The notes below the pieces were generated by a model, which was not told the DNA's origin, searched no databases, and was given only the letters and a program-made list of their open reading frames with translations. Below are positions 42,721 to 51,446 of a DNA stretch of 64,000 nucleotides, piece by piece; within the stretch, counting starts at the first letter, position 1, and every line of letters starts with the position of its first letter. The DNA is from Acrocarpospora catenulata. Its GTDB lineage: Bacteria > Actinomycetota > Actinomycetes > Streptosporangiales > Streptosporangiaceae. The position numbers and the translations under genes were made by a program. The stretch is from positions 124,001 to 188,000 of the forward strand of contig NZ_JAHCST010000004.1 of assembly GCF_018476525.1 (NCBI RefSeq), written 5' to 3'.

Positions 42721-43969
42721 GCAACCCCGAGTCTCCACGCCCTGAGACGACCGGCCCGGCCGCCTGTCCTCTGGCCTTGATGCATTTTGCGGCGTTCACG
42801 TCGGCGTGCTCGGTATGCCCGCAGGTGGTGCAGCGGAAGAGGGCTTGGCTCTCGCGGCTCTTCGCGTCCGCCTTCCCGCAGGCTGGAGCCGAGCATGTCT
42901 GGGACGTGTAGGCAGCAGGAACCTTTCCGATGACGCAGCCGGTATAGCGGGCCTTGGACCGCAACGCGACCTCCAGCCCATACCAGGCCTTATCCAAGAT
43001 CGCCTTATTGAGGCCGGACTTTTGAGCGACTCGCGAACCCGGCTCCTCGACCGTGCCGGACGCCGAGGCGGTCATGCCACGGACGCCCAGATCCTCCAAG
43101 ACGATGTGCCCGTAGTCGCGGGTGAGCCGGTGCGCGGTCTGGGCGTTGAAGTCCGCCCGGCGCCACCGAACCCGCCGCATGATCTCCCCCACCTCGCCGG
43201 CCACCACCTTGCGCCGGGCCGAGCCCTTCTTCGCACGGGCCAACCGGCGTTGCAGCCGCAGACACCGCTCCGCCTCACCGGCCGACAGGTAGCCCAGATC
43301 GGCCTCGCGGCCGGCCTTTTCCTCCTTCGGGGGCACCGGTGAGGACACGCCGGACTCGCCGGCATGGCGGCGGTCGAAGAACTCCCCGTCGGAGGTGACG
43401 GCAGCCGTCACCACCCCCCGGTCCACCCCCACCACCTGGTCGGGGCGCGCATGCCTGTCCATTCGCGTGATGCCGTCCTCGACCAGGAACGAGACGAACC
43501 AGTGCTTACCGTCGCGCGAGATGGTCGCGGACTTCACGGTCTCGCCCAGCGGGCGCGACATGCGGAACCTCACCCACCCGAACTTGGGCAGGAACACTCG
43601 CCCCCACTTGCGGTTGATCTTCTCGACCGGGATGTGCCTGGCGGTCGGGTACCGAAACGACGGCGTCCACTTCGCCTTGCTCTTCCAGCGGACCTTCCAG
43701 GTGCCGTGCCTGCGGCACGCCTCGTCCAAATCCTTGAGCGTCTGCTGGATGACCTGGGCGGGAGCGTCGGCCAGCCAGGTGAACTCGCCCTTGGCGTCGG
43801 CGAGTTGCCCGCACTGCTCGGCGTAGCCGATGGAGGCGCCCCTGCGCCGATAGGCGCGGCGCTGTTCCAGGCCGGTGTTCCACACCGACCGGCAGATCCC
43901 GGCCACCCGCTCGGCGAACAGCTTCTGCCCGAAGTCCAACTCCAGCCGGTACTTACGCCCCGTCAGCAT
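42656..43969 (-). CDS. tnpB: TnpB/InsQ RNA-guided endonuclease
   Basis: 437 aa from ATG 43969, which has GGGAGGTG five bases upstream. N-terminal HTH-like region (RYRLE-type start, AGICRSVWNTGLEQRRAY). The RuvC nuclease triad is present: Asp in VVGVDRGVV, Glu in IVLEDLGVRGM, Asp in HADVNAAKC. A C4 zinc finger (TCSAPACG and CTTCG-type pair) lies between the last two. The protein therefore looks catalytically intact. TnpB cleaves DNA at sites next to the transposon target motif (here probably TTAC) using an RNA from the element's right end, favouring retention of the IS after excision. Divergent from tnpA. Confidence 0.93.
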   Translation of the reverse strand: MLTGRKYRLELDFGQKLFAERVAGICRSVWNTGLEQRRAYRRRGASIGYAEQCGQLADAKGEFTWLADAPAQVIQQTLKDLDEACRRHGTWKVRWKSKAKWTPSFRYPTARHIPVEKINRKWGRVFLPKFGWVRFRMSRPLGETVKSATISRDGKHWFVSFLVEDGITRMDRHARPDQVVGVDRGVVTAAVTSDGEFFDRRHAGESGVSSPVPPKEEKAGREADLGYLSAGEAERCLRLQRRLARAKKGSARRKVVAGEVGEIMRRVRWRRADFNAQTAHRLTRDYGHIVLEDLGVRGMTASASGTVEEPGSRVAQKSGLNKAILDKAWYGLEVALRSKARYTGCVIGKVPAAYTSQTCSAPACGKADAKSRESQALFRCTTCGHTEHADVNAAKCIKARGQAAGPVVSGRGDSGLPGSVKRQAPRSIARGAPRAAA

Positions 43970-44034
43970 GCGAACACCTCCCTTGCCGCCTGCCGCCCAC
44001 ATCTCACAGACTCGAACACGTTAGCATCTGGTCT

Positions 44035-44451
44035 ATGGCTCAGGATGCCGAATTTCGGCGTGGTAGACATGTGTTTTTCGCGATGCATGTCCATCTGGTC
44101 TTCGTGACCAAATATCGCGGGAACGTCTTCGATAACGAGATGCTGCGCCGCTGCGAAGAAATCATGATCGAGGTGTGCGACGGCTTCGAGGCCGAGCTAC
44201 GCGAGTTCAACGGCGAAGACGATCACGTTCATCTGCTGGTCCACTACCCGCCCAAAGTCGCCATCAGCAAACTGGTCAACTCGTTGAAGGGCGTGTCCTC
44301 GCACTACCTGCGCAAGGAGTTCACCGGCCGGGTCAACCGCGCGGTCATGGACGGCCAGTTTTGGTCCCCCAGCTACTTCGCCGCCTCCTGCGGCGGAGCC
44401 CCACCGACCATCATCAAGGCCTACATCGAACAGCAACGCCGCCCAGCCTGA
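44035..44451 (+). CDS. tnpA: IS200/IS605-family Y1 transposase TnpA
   Basis: 138 aa HUH single-strand transposase. The HUH motif is HVHLL in [14 protein letters not shown], and the nucleophilic Tyr is in the C-terminal helix [14 protein letters not shown]-terminal [18 protein letters not shown] and [11 protein letters not shown] segments are diagnostic. Typical length, no frameshift. It catalyses excision and insertion of one DNA strand using the subterminal hairpins. Starts 65 bp from tnpB on the opposite strand. Confidence 0.95.
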   Translation: MAQDAEFRRGRHVFFAMHVHLVFVTKYRGNVFDNEMLRRCEEIMIEVCDGFEAELREFNGEDDHVHLLVHYPPKVAISKLVNSLKGVSSHYLRKEFTGRVNRAVMDGQFWSPSYFAASCGGAPPTIIKAYIEQQRRPA

Positions 44452-44506
44452 GGTTCTGGGTCCGCACTTCGCGCTCCGGGACGGGGACCGCATTCGTCCA
44501 TGGCCT

Positions 44507-44523
44507 GAAAGCCGAGGGCTTTC
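44507..44523. repeat. IS left-end hairpin
   Basis: GAAAGCC-gag-GGCTTTC, perfect 7-bp stem with a 3-nt loop, 12 nt inside the deduced left cleavage site. Position and shape match the TnpA recognition hairpin of IS200/IS605 elements. Confidence 0.65.
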
Positions 44524-44603
44524 TGCGGACCTTCGGTAAACTGGACCGCGCCATGGGTCTGTGGAGAGACCGTCTGGGCGCGAGACCAGCGGGGGTCACT
44601 GAC

Positions 44604-45689
44604 GTGCATGACAGCAAGGGACTGGAGGAGCGCCGCAGAACCACCCTGGCCGCGCTCGCCCCCGGGACGGCTCTGCGCGACGGGCTGGAGCGCATCCTGC
44701 GCGGCCACACCGGCGGCCTGATCGTGCTCGGTTACGACAAGGCCGTGGAGGAGCTCTGCACCGGCGGTTTCGAGCTGGACGTGGAGTTCGCCGCCACCCG
44801 GCTCAGGGAGCTGGCCAAAATGGACGGGGCCATCGTGCTCAACGGGGAGGACCTGCGGATCGTGCGGGCGGCGGTGCACCTGGTGCCCGACCCGGCCATC
44901 CCCACCGACGAGTCCGGCACCCGGCACCGGACCGCGCAGCGGGTGGCCCGGCAGACCGGCCACCCGGTCATCGCGATCAGCAAGTCGATGCGGATCATCG
45001 CGCTCTACCTGGGCGGGATTCGGTACGTGCTGGAGGAGTCGGCCGCCATCCTGTCCAAGGCCAACCAGGCGCTGGCCACCCTGGAGCGGTACAAGCTCCG
45101 CCTGGACGAGGTGTCCGGCACGCTCTCCGCGCTGGAGATCGAGGACCTGGTCACCGTGCGGGACGTGACCGCCGTGGTGCAGCGCCTGGAGATGGTCCGC
45201 CGGATCGCCGGCGAGATCGAGGAGTACGTGGTGGAGCTCGGCACCGACGGGCGGCTGATCTCGCTCCAGCTGGACGAGCTGGTCGGGGGGGTCGAGGAGG
45301 ATCGGGCGCTGATCGTCAGGGACTACCTGCCCAACGGGAACGGGCGGCGGCCGCGCCGGTTCGAGGACGCGGTGCGGGATCTGGACGGGCTCTCCTCGCT
45401 CGACCTGCTCGACCTCACGACCGTCTCGCAGATCCTCGGCTACAGCGGTCCTGACGCGCTGGACGGGCCGGTGAGCCCGCGCGGCTTCCGGCTGCTGGCC
45501 CGGGTGCCGCGCCTGCCGAGCACCATCGTCGATCGTCTGGTGGACCATTTCGGGAGCCTGCAGAAGCTGCTGGCCGCCAGTACCGACGATCTTCAGGTGG
45601 TCGGCGGGGTGGGCGAGACCCGGGCCCGCACCGTGCGCGAAGGGCTCTCCCGGCTGGCCGAGTCCTCCATCCTCGAGCGGTACGTCTAG
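44604..45689 (+). CDS. disA: DNA integrity scanning diadenylate cyclase DisA
   Basis: 361 aa from GTG 44604, close to the usual ~357. The N-terminal DAC domain has DGA ([13 protein letters not shown]) and RHR ([12 protein letters not shown]) motifs for c-di-AMP synthesis. A central helical linker follows, and the C-terminal HhH DNA-binding region is at ~295-360 ([40 protein letters not shown]). It makes c-di-AMP, coupled to DNA integrity and osmotic or spore control. ATG 44552 in frame is an alternative start, 16 bp inside the IS-proximal flank. The IS insertion upstream separates it from radA, so its transcription may now depend on the IS or on a new promoter. Confidence 0.95.
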   Translation: MHDSKGLEERRRTTLAALAPGTALRDGLERILRGHTGGLIVLGYDKAVEELCTGGFELDVEFAATRLRELAKMDGAIVLNGEDLRIVRAAVHLVPDPAIPTDESGTRHRTAQRVARQTGHPVIAISKSMRIIALYLGGIRYVLEESAAILSKANQALATLERYKLRLDEVSGTLSALEIEDLVTVRDVTAVVQRLEMVRRIAGEIEEYVVELGTDGRLISLQLDELVGGVEEDRALIVRDYLPNGNGRRPRRFEDAVRDLDGLSSLDLLDLTTVSQILGYSGPDALDGPVSPRGFRLLARVPRLPSTIVDRLVDHFGSLQKLLAASTDDLQVVGGVGETRARTVREGLSRLAESSILERYV

Positions 45690-45694
45690 CGGGT

Positions 45695-46465
45695 TCAGCG
45701 CAGTTCGAAGACATTGCGGGCGCTGCGGAGGGTGCCCACCCTGGCCACGGCCGCGTAGGTGCCCTTGGCTGCGGCCTGACGCTTGGCGGTGCAGTCCACG
45801 CCCGAGTGGTGGCGGTCCCACTGGATGTCCCGTACGTACGGCACGCCGAGGCGGAGCATCTGGCGGTCGGTGCCCTCGCCGCTCACGCAGTCCGCCGTGG
45901 ACCAGACTCGTTCGCCTCCCGAGGTGACGCGCATCTCCAGTGCCCGTGGGCCGAGATCCACCACGCACGGCACCGGCCCGATGTTCACCACGGTCAGCAG
46001 GAACCCCGGGTTGAGTCCCGCGCCGTAACTCTGCTGGCTTCCCCGCAGGCTGAGCACCAGGTCATCGAGCCGGCACTCCTCTCCCGGCTTCCGCTGCACG
46101 GCCGACGGTCTGAGACTCGGCTTCGCCGACGGCGCCCCCGACTGCTGCGCACTTCCCGACGCCTGGCTTCCCGATGCCTGGTTTCCTGACGCCTGACTTC
46201 CTGACGCCTGGCTACCCGACGCCTGATTGCCCGAGGCCTGGCTACCCGACGGCTGGGGCGTGGCCGCCGGTGACGGCAACGACACCGCCATCGCGTCCGC
46301 GGTCCCCGGCCCCGGCTTCGCACTGCTCACCGGCTTGTCCGACCCCGTCGCACAAGCCCAGGCCACCACCGCCACCACCACAAGCATGCCGGTCAACACC
46401 GACACCCGCCGACGCCAGTAGACGTCCGCCCCCTCCACACCACCACGGAACGTGTCCGGATCCAT
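45695..46465 (-). CDS. Membrane-anchored protein with (S/N)QASG repeats
   Basis: 256 aa from ATG 46465; GTG 46471 is possible. A cytoplasmic N-terminus (MDPDTFRGG) is followed by one transmembrane segment at ~22-40 (VLTGMLVVVAVVAWACA). The extracellular linker carries seven 5-residue repeats of the QASG(S/N) type, then a ~130-residue domain with four Cys (EECRLDD, VPCVVDLG, TADCVSG, GVDCTAK) suggesting two disulfides. The domain resembles DUF4232-like exported beta proteins, but I am not certain. No catalytic motif. Convergent with disA, 5 bp apart. Confidence 0.72.
   Translation of the reverse strand: MDPDTFRGGVEGADVYWRRRVSVLTGMLVVVAVVAWACATGSDKPVSSAKPGPGTADAMAVSLPSPAATPQPSGSQASGNQASGSQASGSQASGNQASGSQASGSAQQSGAPSAKPSLRPSAVQRKPGEECRLDDLVLSLRGSQQSYGAGLNPGFLLTVVNIGPVPCVVDLGPRALEMRVTSGGERVWSTADCVSGEGTDRQMLRLGVPYVRDIQWDRHHSGVDCTAKRQAAAKGTYAAVARVGTLRSARNVFELR
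46152..46256. repeat. Seven 15-bp tandem repeats encoding (S/N)QASG
   Basis: Seven in-frame 15-bp units (type cttcccgacgcctgg) with one to four differences each, inside the membrane-anchored protein gene. The copy number could change by slippage without a frameshift. Confidence 0.85.
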
Positions 46466-46611
46466 ACGCACAGTATGGAGAGTCGTGGTCCCCCCAGTAG
46501 ACTCGCCTCGCCGAAGAGATCAATATCCGTCCCCCACCCCATCCCCAATCCAACGCCCACCCCTCTAAACACCCCACAAACCCACCCAAAACCCCTGCTC
46601 ACCCTACTTCT

Positions 46612-46626
46612 CCCACCCACCCACCC
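46612..46626 (-). other. Perfect G-quadruplex motif (G3T)3G3
   Basis: CCCACCCACCCACCC on +, so GGGTGGGTGGGTGGG on the minus strand, in the 256-bp gap between two minus-strand genes. The surrounding 46505-46640 is almost G-free on +, with further G3-G5 runs on the minus strand. It lies just 3' of the FadD-like gene and upstream of the membrane-anchored protein gene. Folding is predicted from sequence only. Confidence 0.7.
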
Positions 46627-46721
46627 TTCTGACCCCTCCGGGTCCGGGCCCGGCTCCGCCGGGACGGATGGTTGCTGTGGAACTCTCACCGGCCCTACGG
46701 CGAGCGTGCGGAGGGGACGTC

Positions 46722-48470
46722 TCAGCCGCCGTACAGTTCCTCGATCTGCTTGGCGTAGTCGCGCATCACGAGGTTGCGCTTCACCTTGAGGGACGGGGTG
46801 AGGTGGCCGGATTCCTCGGTGAGGTCGTTTTCCAGGATGATGAACTTCTTGATCTGCTCGGCCTTGGAGACCATGCGGTTGGCGTTGTCGATGGCCGCCT
46901 GGACCTCTGTGCGGAGTTCCTCGTCGGAGAGGGTGACCTGGGCCATCGCCTCGGGGTCGAGGGTGACCAGCGCGCCGATGAACGGGCGGTCGTCGCCGAC
47001 CACCATGACCTGGCTGATCAGGCGGTGCGCCCGGATGCTGTCCTCCAGCGGCCCGGGGGCCACGTTCTTCCCGGCCGCCGTGACCAGGATCTCCTTCTTC
47101 CGCCCGGTGATCTTGAGGTAGCCGTCCTTGTCGAGCTCCCCGACGTCCCCGGTGTGGAACCACCCGTCAGAATCGATCACTTCCCGGGTGGCGGCCTCGT
47201 TGTTCCAGTACCCCTTGAAGACGTGCCGCCCCTTGACCAGGATCTCCCCGTCGTCGTCGATCCCGATGGTCACCCCGGGGAACGGCTTCCCGACCGTGCC
47301 CACCTTGTTGGCCCCGGGAATGTTCACGGTCGACGGCGCGGAGGTCTCCGTCAGCCCCCAGCCTTCGAACACCTCGATGCCGACCCCGCGGAAGAAGTGC
47401 CCGAGCCGCTCACCCAGCGCCGACCCGCCGGACACGGCCGCCGACAGCCGGCCCCCGGTCGCCGCCCGCAGCTTGGTGTAGACGAGCCGGTCGAACAGGG
47501 CGTGCTTGAGCCGCAGCCCGAGCCCGGCCCCGCCCGCGCTCTCCGCCTTGCTCCACTCGATCGCGGTGGCCGCCGCGGCGTGGAAGATCTTCCCCTTGCC
47601 CTCGCCGGTGGCCTTCTGCTCGGCGCCGTTGTAGACCTTCTCGAACACCCGGGGCACACCGAGCAGGAAGGTCGGCTTGAAGCTCTGCAGGTCGGGCGCG
47701 ACGTTCTTCATGTTCGGGGTGTGCGCCAGCACCGTCCGCGTCTCCAGCAGCACGATCTGCACCATCCGCGCGAAGCTGTGCGCCAGCGGCAGGAAGAGCA
47801 GCGCGGCCCGCCCGTCCACCGTGAACAGCCGCTCCAACGGCCCGAAGGCCACGTTCCTGGCGGTGAACACCAGGTTGTCGTGGGTGATCTCGCAGCCCTT
47901 GGGCAGCCCGGTGGTGCCCGAGGTGTAGATGATGGTGGCCAGGTCGTGGCCGCCCCGCGCGGTGCGCCGCTCGGTCAGCGTCTCCTCGCTCACCTCGGCG
48001 CCGGACTCGGCCAGCGCGTCCAGCCCGCCGCCCTCGATGTTCCAGATCATCGGCAGGTCGGGGGCCGCCTCGCGGACCGTCTCCTCGTGCGCGGCGGTCT
48101 CCACGAAGGCCGCCTTGGCGCCGCTGTCGGAGAGGATCCACTTGACCTGCTCGACCGAGCTGGTCTCGTAGATGGGCACGCCGACGCCGCCGGCCGCCCA
48201 GATCGCGTAGTCGACGACCGTCCACTCGTACCGGGTGCGGGACATCAGCGCGATCCGGTCGCCGGGCTGGATCCCCGCCGCGATCAGGCCGCGGGCCACG
48301 CCGGCCACCGCGTCCCGGAACTCGGCGGCGCTGACCGCCACCCATTCCTCGCCGACCTTGCGGCTGATGCAGGGAGCGCCGGGTTCTTCGGCGCCCCGCT
48401 GGAACACCGTGTCGGCGCAGTTGGCCGACAGGGGGACGTCCACCAGCACGGGAACGCTGTACTCGCGCAC
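46722..48470 (-). CDS. Long-chain fatty acid-CoA ligase (FadD15/AMP-binding type)
   Basis: 582 aa ANL-superfamily enzyme activating a fatty acid with ATP and CoA. Core motifs: IIYTSGTTGLPKGCEITH (P-loop), FLPLAHSFARMVQ, EGWGLTETSA, GWFHTGDVGELDKDG, and the C-terminal GRKKEILVTAAGKNVAP with catalytic Lys-region LTPSLKVKRN. Architecture matches the FadD15-like actinobacterial group and the bubblegum type. GTG 48470 has AAGGAG five bases upstream. Could feed beta-oxidation (with the EtfD-like protein) or lipid synthesis; not decidable. Confidence 0.92.
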   Translation of the reverse strand: MREYSVPVLVDVPLSANCADTVFQRGAEEPGAPCISRKVGEEWVAVSAAEFRDAVAGVARGLIAAGIQPGDRIALMSRTRYEWTVVDYAIWAAGGVGVPIYETSSVEQVKWILSDSGAKAAFVETAAHEETVREAAPDLPMIWNIEGGGLDALAESGAEVSEETLTERRTARGGHDLATIIYTSGTTGLPKGCEITHDNLVFTARNVAFGPLERLFTVDGRAALLFLPLAHSFARMVQIVLLETRTVLAHTPNMKNVAPDLQSFKPTFLLGVPRVFEKVYNGAEQKATGEGKGKIFHAAAATAIEWSKAESAGGAGLGLRLKHALFDRLVYTKLRAATGGRLSAAVSGGSALGERLGHFFRGVGIEVFEGWGLTETSAPSTVNIPGANKVGTVGKPFPGVTIGIDDDGEILVKGRHVFKGYWNNEAATREVIDSDGWFHTGDVGELDKDGYLKITGRKKEILVTAAGKNVAPGPLEDSIRAHRLISQVMVVGDDRPFIGALVTLDPEAMAQVTLSDEELRTEVQAAIDNANRMVSKAEQIKKFIILENDLTEESGHLTPSLKVKRNLVMRDYAKQIEELYGG

Positions 48471-48638
48471 AGTTACTCCTTCGGGGCACCGCTGGGTAAA
48501 TTTGCACCGGACGCTACCCTGAGAAGTTACGCATTGGTAGGTCCGTCACCCAGGCGTTATCCGGGCAATTTCACGCTATCAGCGCCACTGTCGCCCATGA
48601 CCCCGCGACGCGCACCGTGTCGGAAGCCTCCGGTTACC

Positions 48639-49415
48639 ATGAGCGCCATGCGGGTGCACGTGGTCAGCGACGTCCACGGCAGAACCGATGCGCTGGCCCG
48701 TGCCGGCGAGGGCGCCGACGCCCTGGTCTGCCTGGGTGATCTCATACTCTTCATCGACTACGCCGACCACGCGCAGGGCATCTTCCCCTCGCTGTTCGGC
48801 GCCGAGCGGGCCACCGAGTTCATCCGGCTGCGCACCGCCGGCCGGTTCGACGAGGCCCGCGCGATGTCGGCCACGCTCTGGGCCGCCCTCGGCGGCGACC
48901 CCCGCGAGCACATCGAGCGCGCGGTCCGCGCCCAGTACACCGAGATCTTCGCCGCGATGCCCCGGCCCGCGTACCTGACCTACGGCAACGTGGACGTCCC
49001 CCGGCTCTGGGGTGAGTACGTCCAGGACGGCCACCACGTGCTGGACGGGCAGACGGCCGAGATCGGCGGGCTCACCTTCGGGTTCGTGGGGGGCGGGCTG
49101 CACACGCCGTACCGGACGCCGTACGAGATCGACGAGGAGGAGTTCGCGGCGAAGGTCGAGGCGGTCGGCGCGGTGGACGTGCTCTGCGCGCACATCCCGC
49201 CCGCCGTGCCCGAGCTGCTGTACGACACCGTGGCCCGGCGCTTCGAGCGCGGCAGCGAGGCCATCCTGGCGGCCATCCGGCGCACCCAGCCCCGGTACGC
49301 GCTCTTCGGCCACGTGCACCAGCCGCTGGTGCCGCGTACCAGGATCGGGCGCACCGAATGCGTGAACGTTGGGCATTTCCGGCGCCGTGGCACACCGTAC
49401 GTTCTTGAATGGTGA
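48639..49415 (+). CDS. Metallophosphoesterase
   Basis: 258 aa from ATG 48639 (in-frame ATG 48648 would remove three residues; neither has a clear SD). Calcineurin-like motifs: VVSDVHGR (D-x-H), CLGDL (GD-x2), YGNVDVPR (GN-x-D in place of GNHD), AHIPP and FGHVHQPL (GH-x-H). A metal-dependent phosphohydrolase with unknown substrate. Co-oriented 14 bp before the SRPBCC gene, heading a run of plus-strand genes to 54283. Confidence 0.83.
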   Translation: MSAMRVHVVSDVHGRTDALARAGEGADALVCLGDLILFIDYADHAQGIFPSLFGAERATEFIRLRTAGRFDEARAMSATLWAALGGDPREHIERAVRAQYTEIFAAMPRPAYLTYGNVDVPRLWGEYVQDGHHVLDGQTAEIGGLTFGFVGGGLHTPYRTPYEIDEEEFAAKVEAVGAVDVLCAHIPPAVPELLYDTVARRFERGSEAILAAIRRTQPRYALFGHVHQPLVPRTRIGRTECVNVGHFRRRGTPYVLEW

Positions 49416-49429
49416 AGTACGGTTAGGCC

Positions 49430-49867
49430 ATGGCTGACCGCACCACGTCGAGCATCACGATCGGCGCCGCCCCCGAGAAGATCATGGCCGTGATCGCCGA
49501 CTTCGAGGCGTACCCGGAATGGGCCGGTCAGATGAAGTCGGCCCGGATCCTCACCACCGACGCGGCCGGCCGCCCGGAGACCGTGCGCTTCGTCCTGGAC
49601 GCGGGTGTGATCAGCGACGAGTACACCCTCCGCTACGACTGGGACGGCGAGACCGGGGTCTCCTGGCACATCGCCGACGGCGGGCGCATGGTGTCCGGCC
49701 TGACCGGCAGCTACCGGTTGAATCCCCGCAACAGCGACACCGAGGTCGTCTACGAGCTCGCGGTCGACCTGAAAGTGCCGATGATCGGCATGATCAAGCG
49801 CAAGGCCGAGAAGGTCATCGTCGACACGGCTCTGAAAGGGCTGAAGAAACGCGTCGAACGCGCATGA
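49430..49867 (+). CDS. SRPBCC-family (polyketide cyclase/dehydrase-like) protein
   Basis: 145 aa START-like fold: ITIGAAPEKIMAVIADFEAYPEWAGQMKSARIL at the N-terminus and a C-terminal long helix (MIKRKAEKVIVDTALKGLKKRVE). Hydrophobic-ligand binding or enzymatic roles are both known in the family. Its stop overlaps the ArsA-like ATPase start by 4 nt (ATGA), linking it to the next genes. This arrangement is, from memory, common in actinobacteria upstream of a ROK glucokinase. Confidence 0.87.
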   Translation: MADRTTSSITIGAAPEKIMAVIADFEAYPEWAGQMKSARILTTDAAGRPETVRFVLDAGVISDEYTLRYDWDGETGVSWHIADGGRMVSGLTGSYRLNPRNSDTEVVYELAVDLKVPMIGMIKRKAEKVIVDTALKGLKKRVERA

Positions 49868-51012
49868 GGGTCCTGCTCTTCACGGGGAAGGGCGGCGTCG
49901 GCAAGACCACGGCCGCCGCGGCGACCGCCACGCTGGCCGCCAGGCGCGGGCTGAAGACCCTGGTGGTCTCCACCGACACCGCCCACTCGCTGGCCGACGC
50001 CCTCGACGCGCCGCCCGCCGTCGAGCCGGTGGAGGCCGCCCCCGGCCTCTACCTCCAGCAGGTCGACACCCAGCGCGCGATGGAACGCCACTGGGGTGAC
50101 CTCCAGGAGTACGCGCGCACGGCCTTCCACGAGCTCGGCCTGGACGAGATCACCTCCGAGGAGGTGACCGTGCTGCCCGGCGCCGAGGAGATCATCGCCC
50201 TGCTTGAGCTGCGCGAGCAGGCCCGCGCCGGCCGCTGGGACGTGATCGTCGTGGACTGCGCGCCCACCGCGGAGACGCTGCGCCTGCTCGCCCTGCCCGA
50301 GGTGCTGGACTGGCACGTCAACCGGTTGCTCCCGGTCGGCCGCCGCCTGGTGAAGGCGCTCGGGCCGATCTTCCGCCATGTCGCCAAGGTGAGCGCCCCC
50401 GAGGAGAAGGTGATCTCCGCGGGGGAGCGGCTGCACCGCGGCCTGATGGCCGTGCGCGAACTGCTCACCGGCGACAACGCCTCGGTGCGCCTGGTGCTCA
50501 CCCCCGAGGCGGTGGTGGTCGCCGAGGCCCGCCGCACCCTGACCTCCCTGAGCCTGTACGGCTACCGCGTGGACGCCGTGATCGCCAACCGGGTCTTCCC
50601 CGCCGATGGGGCCGACGAGTGGCGCTCCCGCTGGGTGGCGGCCCAGGCCCGGCAGCTGGCCGAGGTGCACGAGTCGTTCGCCCCGCTGCCCGTGCTGCGG
50701 GCGCCGTACCTGGCGGCCGAACCCGTCGGCGTGGCCGCGCTGGCCGAGGTCGGCGTCGAGCTGTACGGCACGCACGACCCGTTCGGCCCACCCGTCGCCG
50801 AGCCCCCGATGCGGATCACCGCCGACGAGCTGGTGCTCCGGCTGCCGCTGGCCGACCGCTCGGAGGTCGACCTGGCCCGCAAGCGCGACGAGCTGATCGT
50901 CACCGCCGGGTCGTACCGCCGCATCATCGCGCTGCCCGCCGCGCTGGCCCGGCGAACGGTGGCTTCGGCGGCGCTCCAGGACGGCTGCCTCCGGGTAACG
51001 TTCGAGATATGA
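49864..51012 (+). CDS. ArsA-like ATPase (TRC40/GET3 family)
   Basis: 382 aa, single ATPase domain. Deviant Walker A GKGGVGKTT at the N-terminus, switch I STDTAHSLADAL, and Walker B-like VIVVDCAPTAETLRLL. The C-terminal ~70 residues (ITADELVLRLPLADRSEVDLARKRDELIVTAG) form an ArsA_HSP20-like small domain. No metal-binding Cys triad of true arsenite pumps is seen, and no ars genes flank it, so a chaperone or membrane-targeting role is likelier than arsenite efflux. ATG 49864 and the stop are both in 4-nt overlaps with neighbours. Confidence 0.88.
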   Translation: MRVLLFTGKGGVGKTTAAAATATLAARRGLKTLVVSTDTAHSLADALDAPPAVEPVEAAPGLYLQQVDTQRAMERHWGDLQEYARTAFHELGLDEITSEEVTVLPGAEEIIALLELREQARAGRWDVIVVDCAPTAETLRLLALPEVLDWHVNRLLPVGRRLVKALGPIFRHVAKVSAPEEKVISAGERLHRGLMAVRELLTGDNASVRLVLTPEAVVVAEARRTLTSLSLYGYRVDAVIANRVFPADGADEWRSRWVAAQARQLAEVHESFAPLPVLRAPYLAAEPVGVAALAEVGVELYGTHDPFGPPVAEPPMRITADELVLRLPLADRSEVDLARKRDELIVTAGSYRRIIALPAALARRTVASAALQDGCLRVTFEI

Positions 51013-51428
51013 CGGAAAGCAATGATCGGCCGGATCCGCTCGGGGCGGCGGCCGATGAGGCGAAACGCCTGTTCGACTCACTGCAGCAGCGGGTCGGCCG
51101 GGAGATCGGGAAGGGCTTCGTCCGCGGGGCCGGCAGCGGGTTCGGCGGCATGTTCGCCCCGCCACCCCCTACCACGCGTCAAGAAGATGTGTGGGCGGAG
51201 GCGGTTTCCGGGCATGATCACGAGGAGTACATCTGCCGGGCCTGCCCGGTCTGCCGGGTGATCGCCGCGCGCAAGGAGAAGGATGCGCGGGGTGACGTCA
51301 CCGACCACCTGATCGCGGCGGGGGGCGAACTGCTCGCCGCCTTCCGGCAGGCGGTCGACGCCCTGCAGGGCCCGCCCGCACCCCGGCGGCCGGATGACCC
51401 GAAAGTAGAGCACATCGACTTGGGCTGA
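51009..51428 (+). CDS. DUF5304-like small protein with CxxCPxC motif
   Basis: 139 aa from ATG 51009, overlapping the ArsA-like stop by 4 nt. The N-terminal half is a Gly-rich helix region (GREIGKGFVRGAGSGFGG). A HDHEEYICRACPVCRVIAA segment with C-x2-C-x2-C plus His/Asp suggests a metal or redox site, followed by a helix and a basic Pro tail. It matches what I recall of DUF5304 proteins next to glucokinase in Streptomyces; function unknown. 18 bp before the glucokinase gene. Confidence 0.75.
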   Translation: MTESNDRPDPLGAAADEAKRLFDSLQQRVGREIGKGFVRGAGSGFGGMFAPPPPTTRQEDVWAEAVSGHDHEEYICRACPVCRVIAARKEKDARGDVTDHLIAAGGELLAAFRQAVDALQGPPAPRRPDDPKVEHIDLG

Positions 51429-51446
51429 TCTCCGGAAGAGGGACCT

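Larger units (their letters stand above)
42615..44535. mobile_element. IS200/IS605-family element (IS608-like) inserted between radA and disA
   Basis: Divergent tnpA (+) and tnpB (-) with subterminal hairpins. Read on the minus strand, the left flank is TTAC (44539-44536), followed 12 nt inside by hairpin GAAAGCC-N3-GGCTTTC. The right end has hairpin TCCCCG-N9-CGGGGA (42624-42644) and terminates in TCAA (42618-42615). TTAC target and TCAA right cleavage are as I recall for IS608. No terminal inverted repeats or target duplication are expected for this single-strand transposon class. Both genes look intact. Ends are deduced by eye, so each could be off by a few bases. Confidence 0.75.

Noticed and set aside
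46152-46256. Tandem repeats as a CRISPR array
   Set aside because: 15-bp units are contiguous without spacers and encode a regular peptide stalk; no cas genes are present.
49864-51012. Arsenite-pump ATPase interpretation
   Set aside because: Single ATPase domain without the Cys metal site and no arsB/arsR neighbours; the ArsB-like permease at 7.4 kb is 40 kb away and unlinked.
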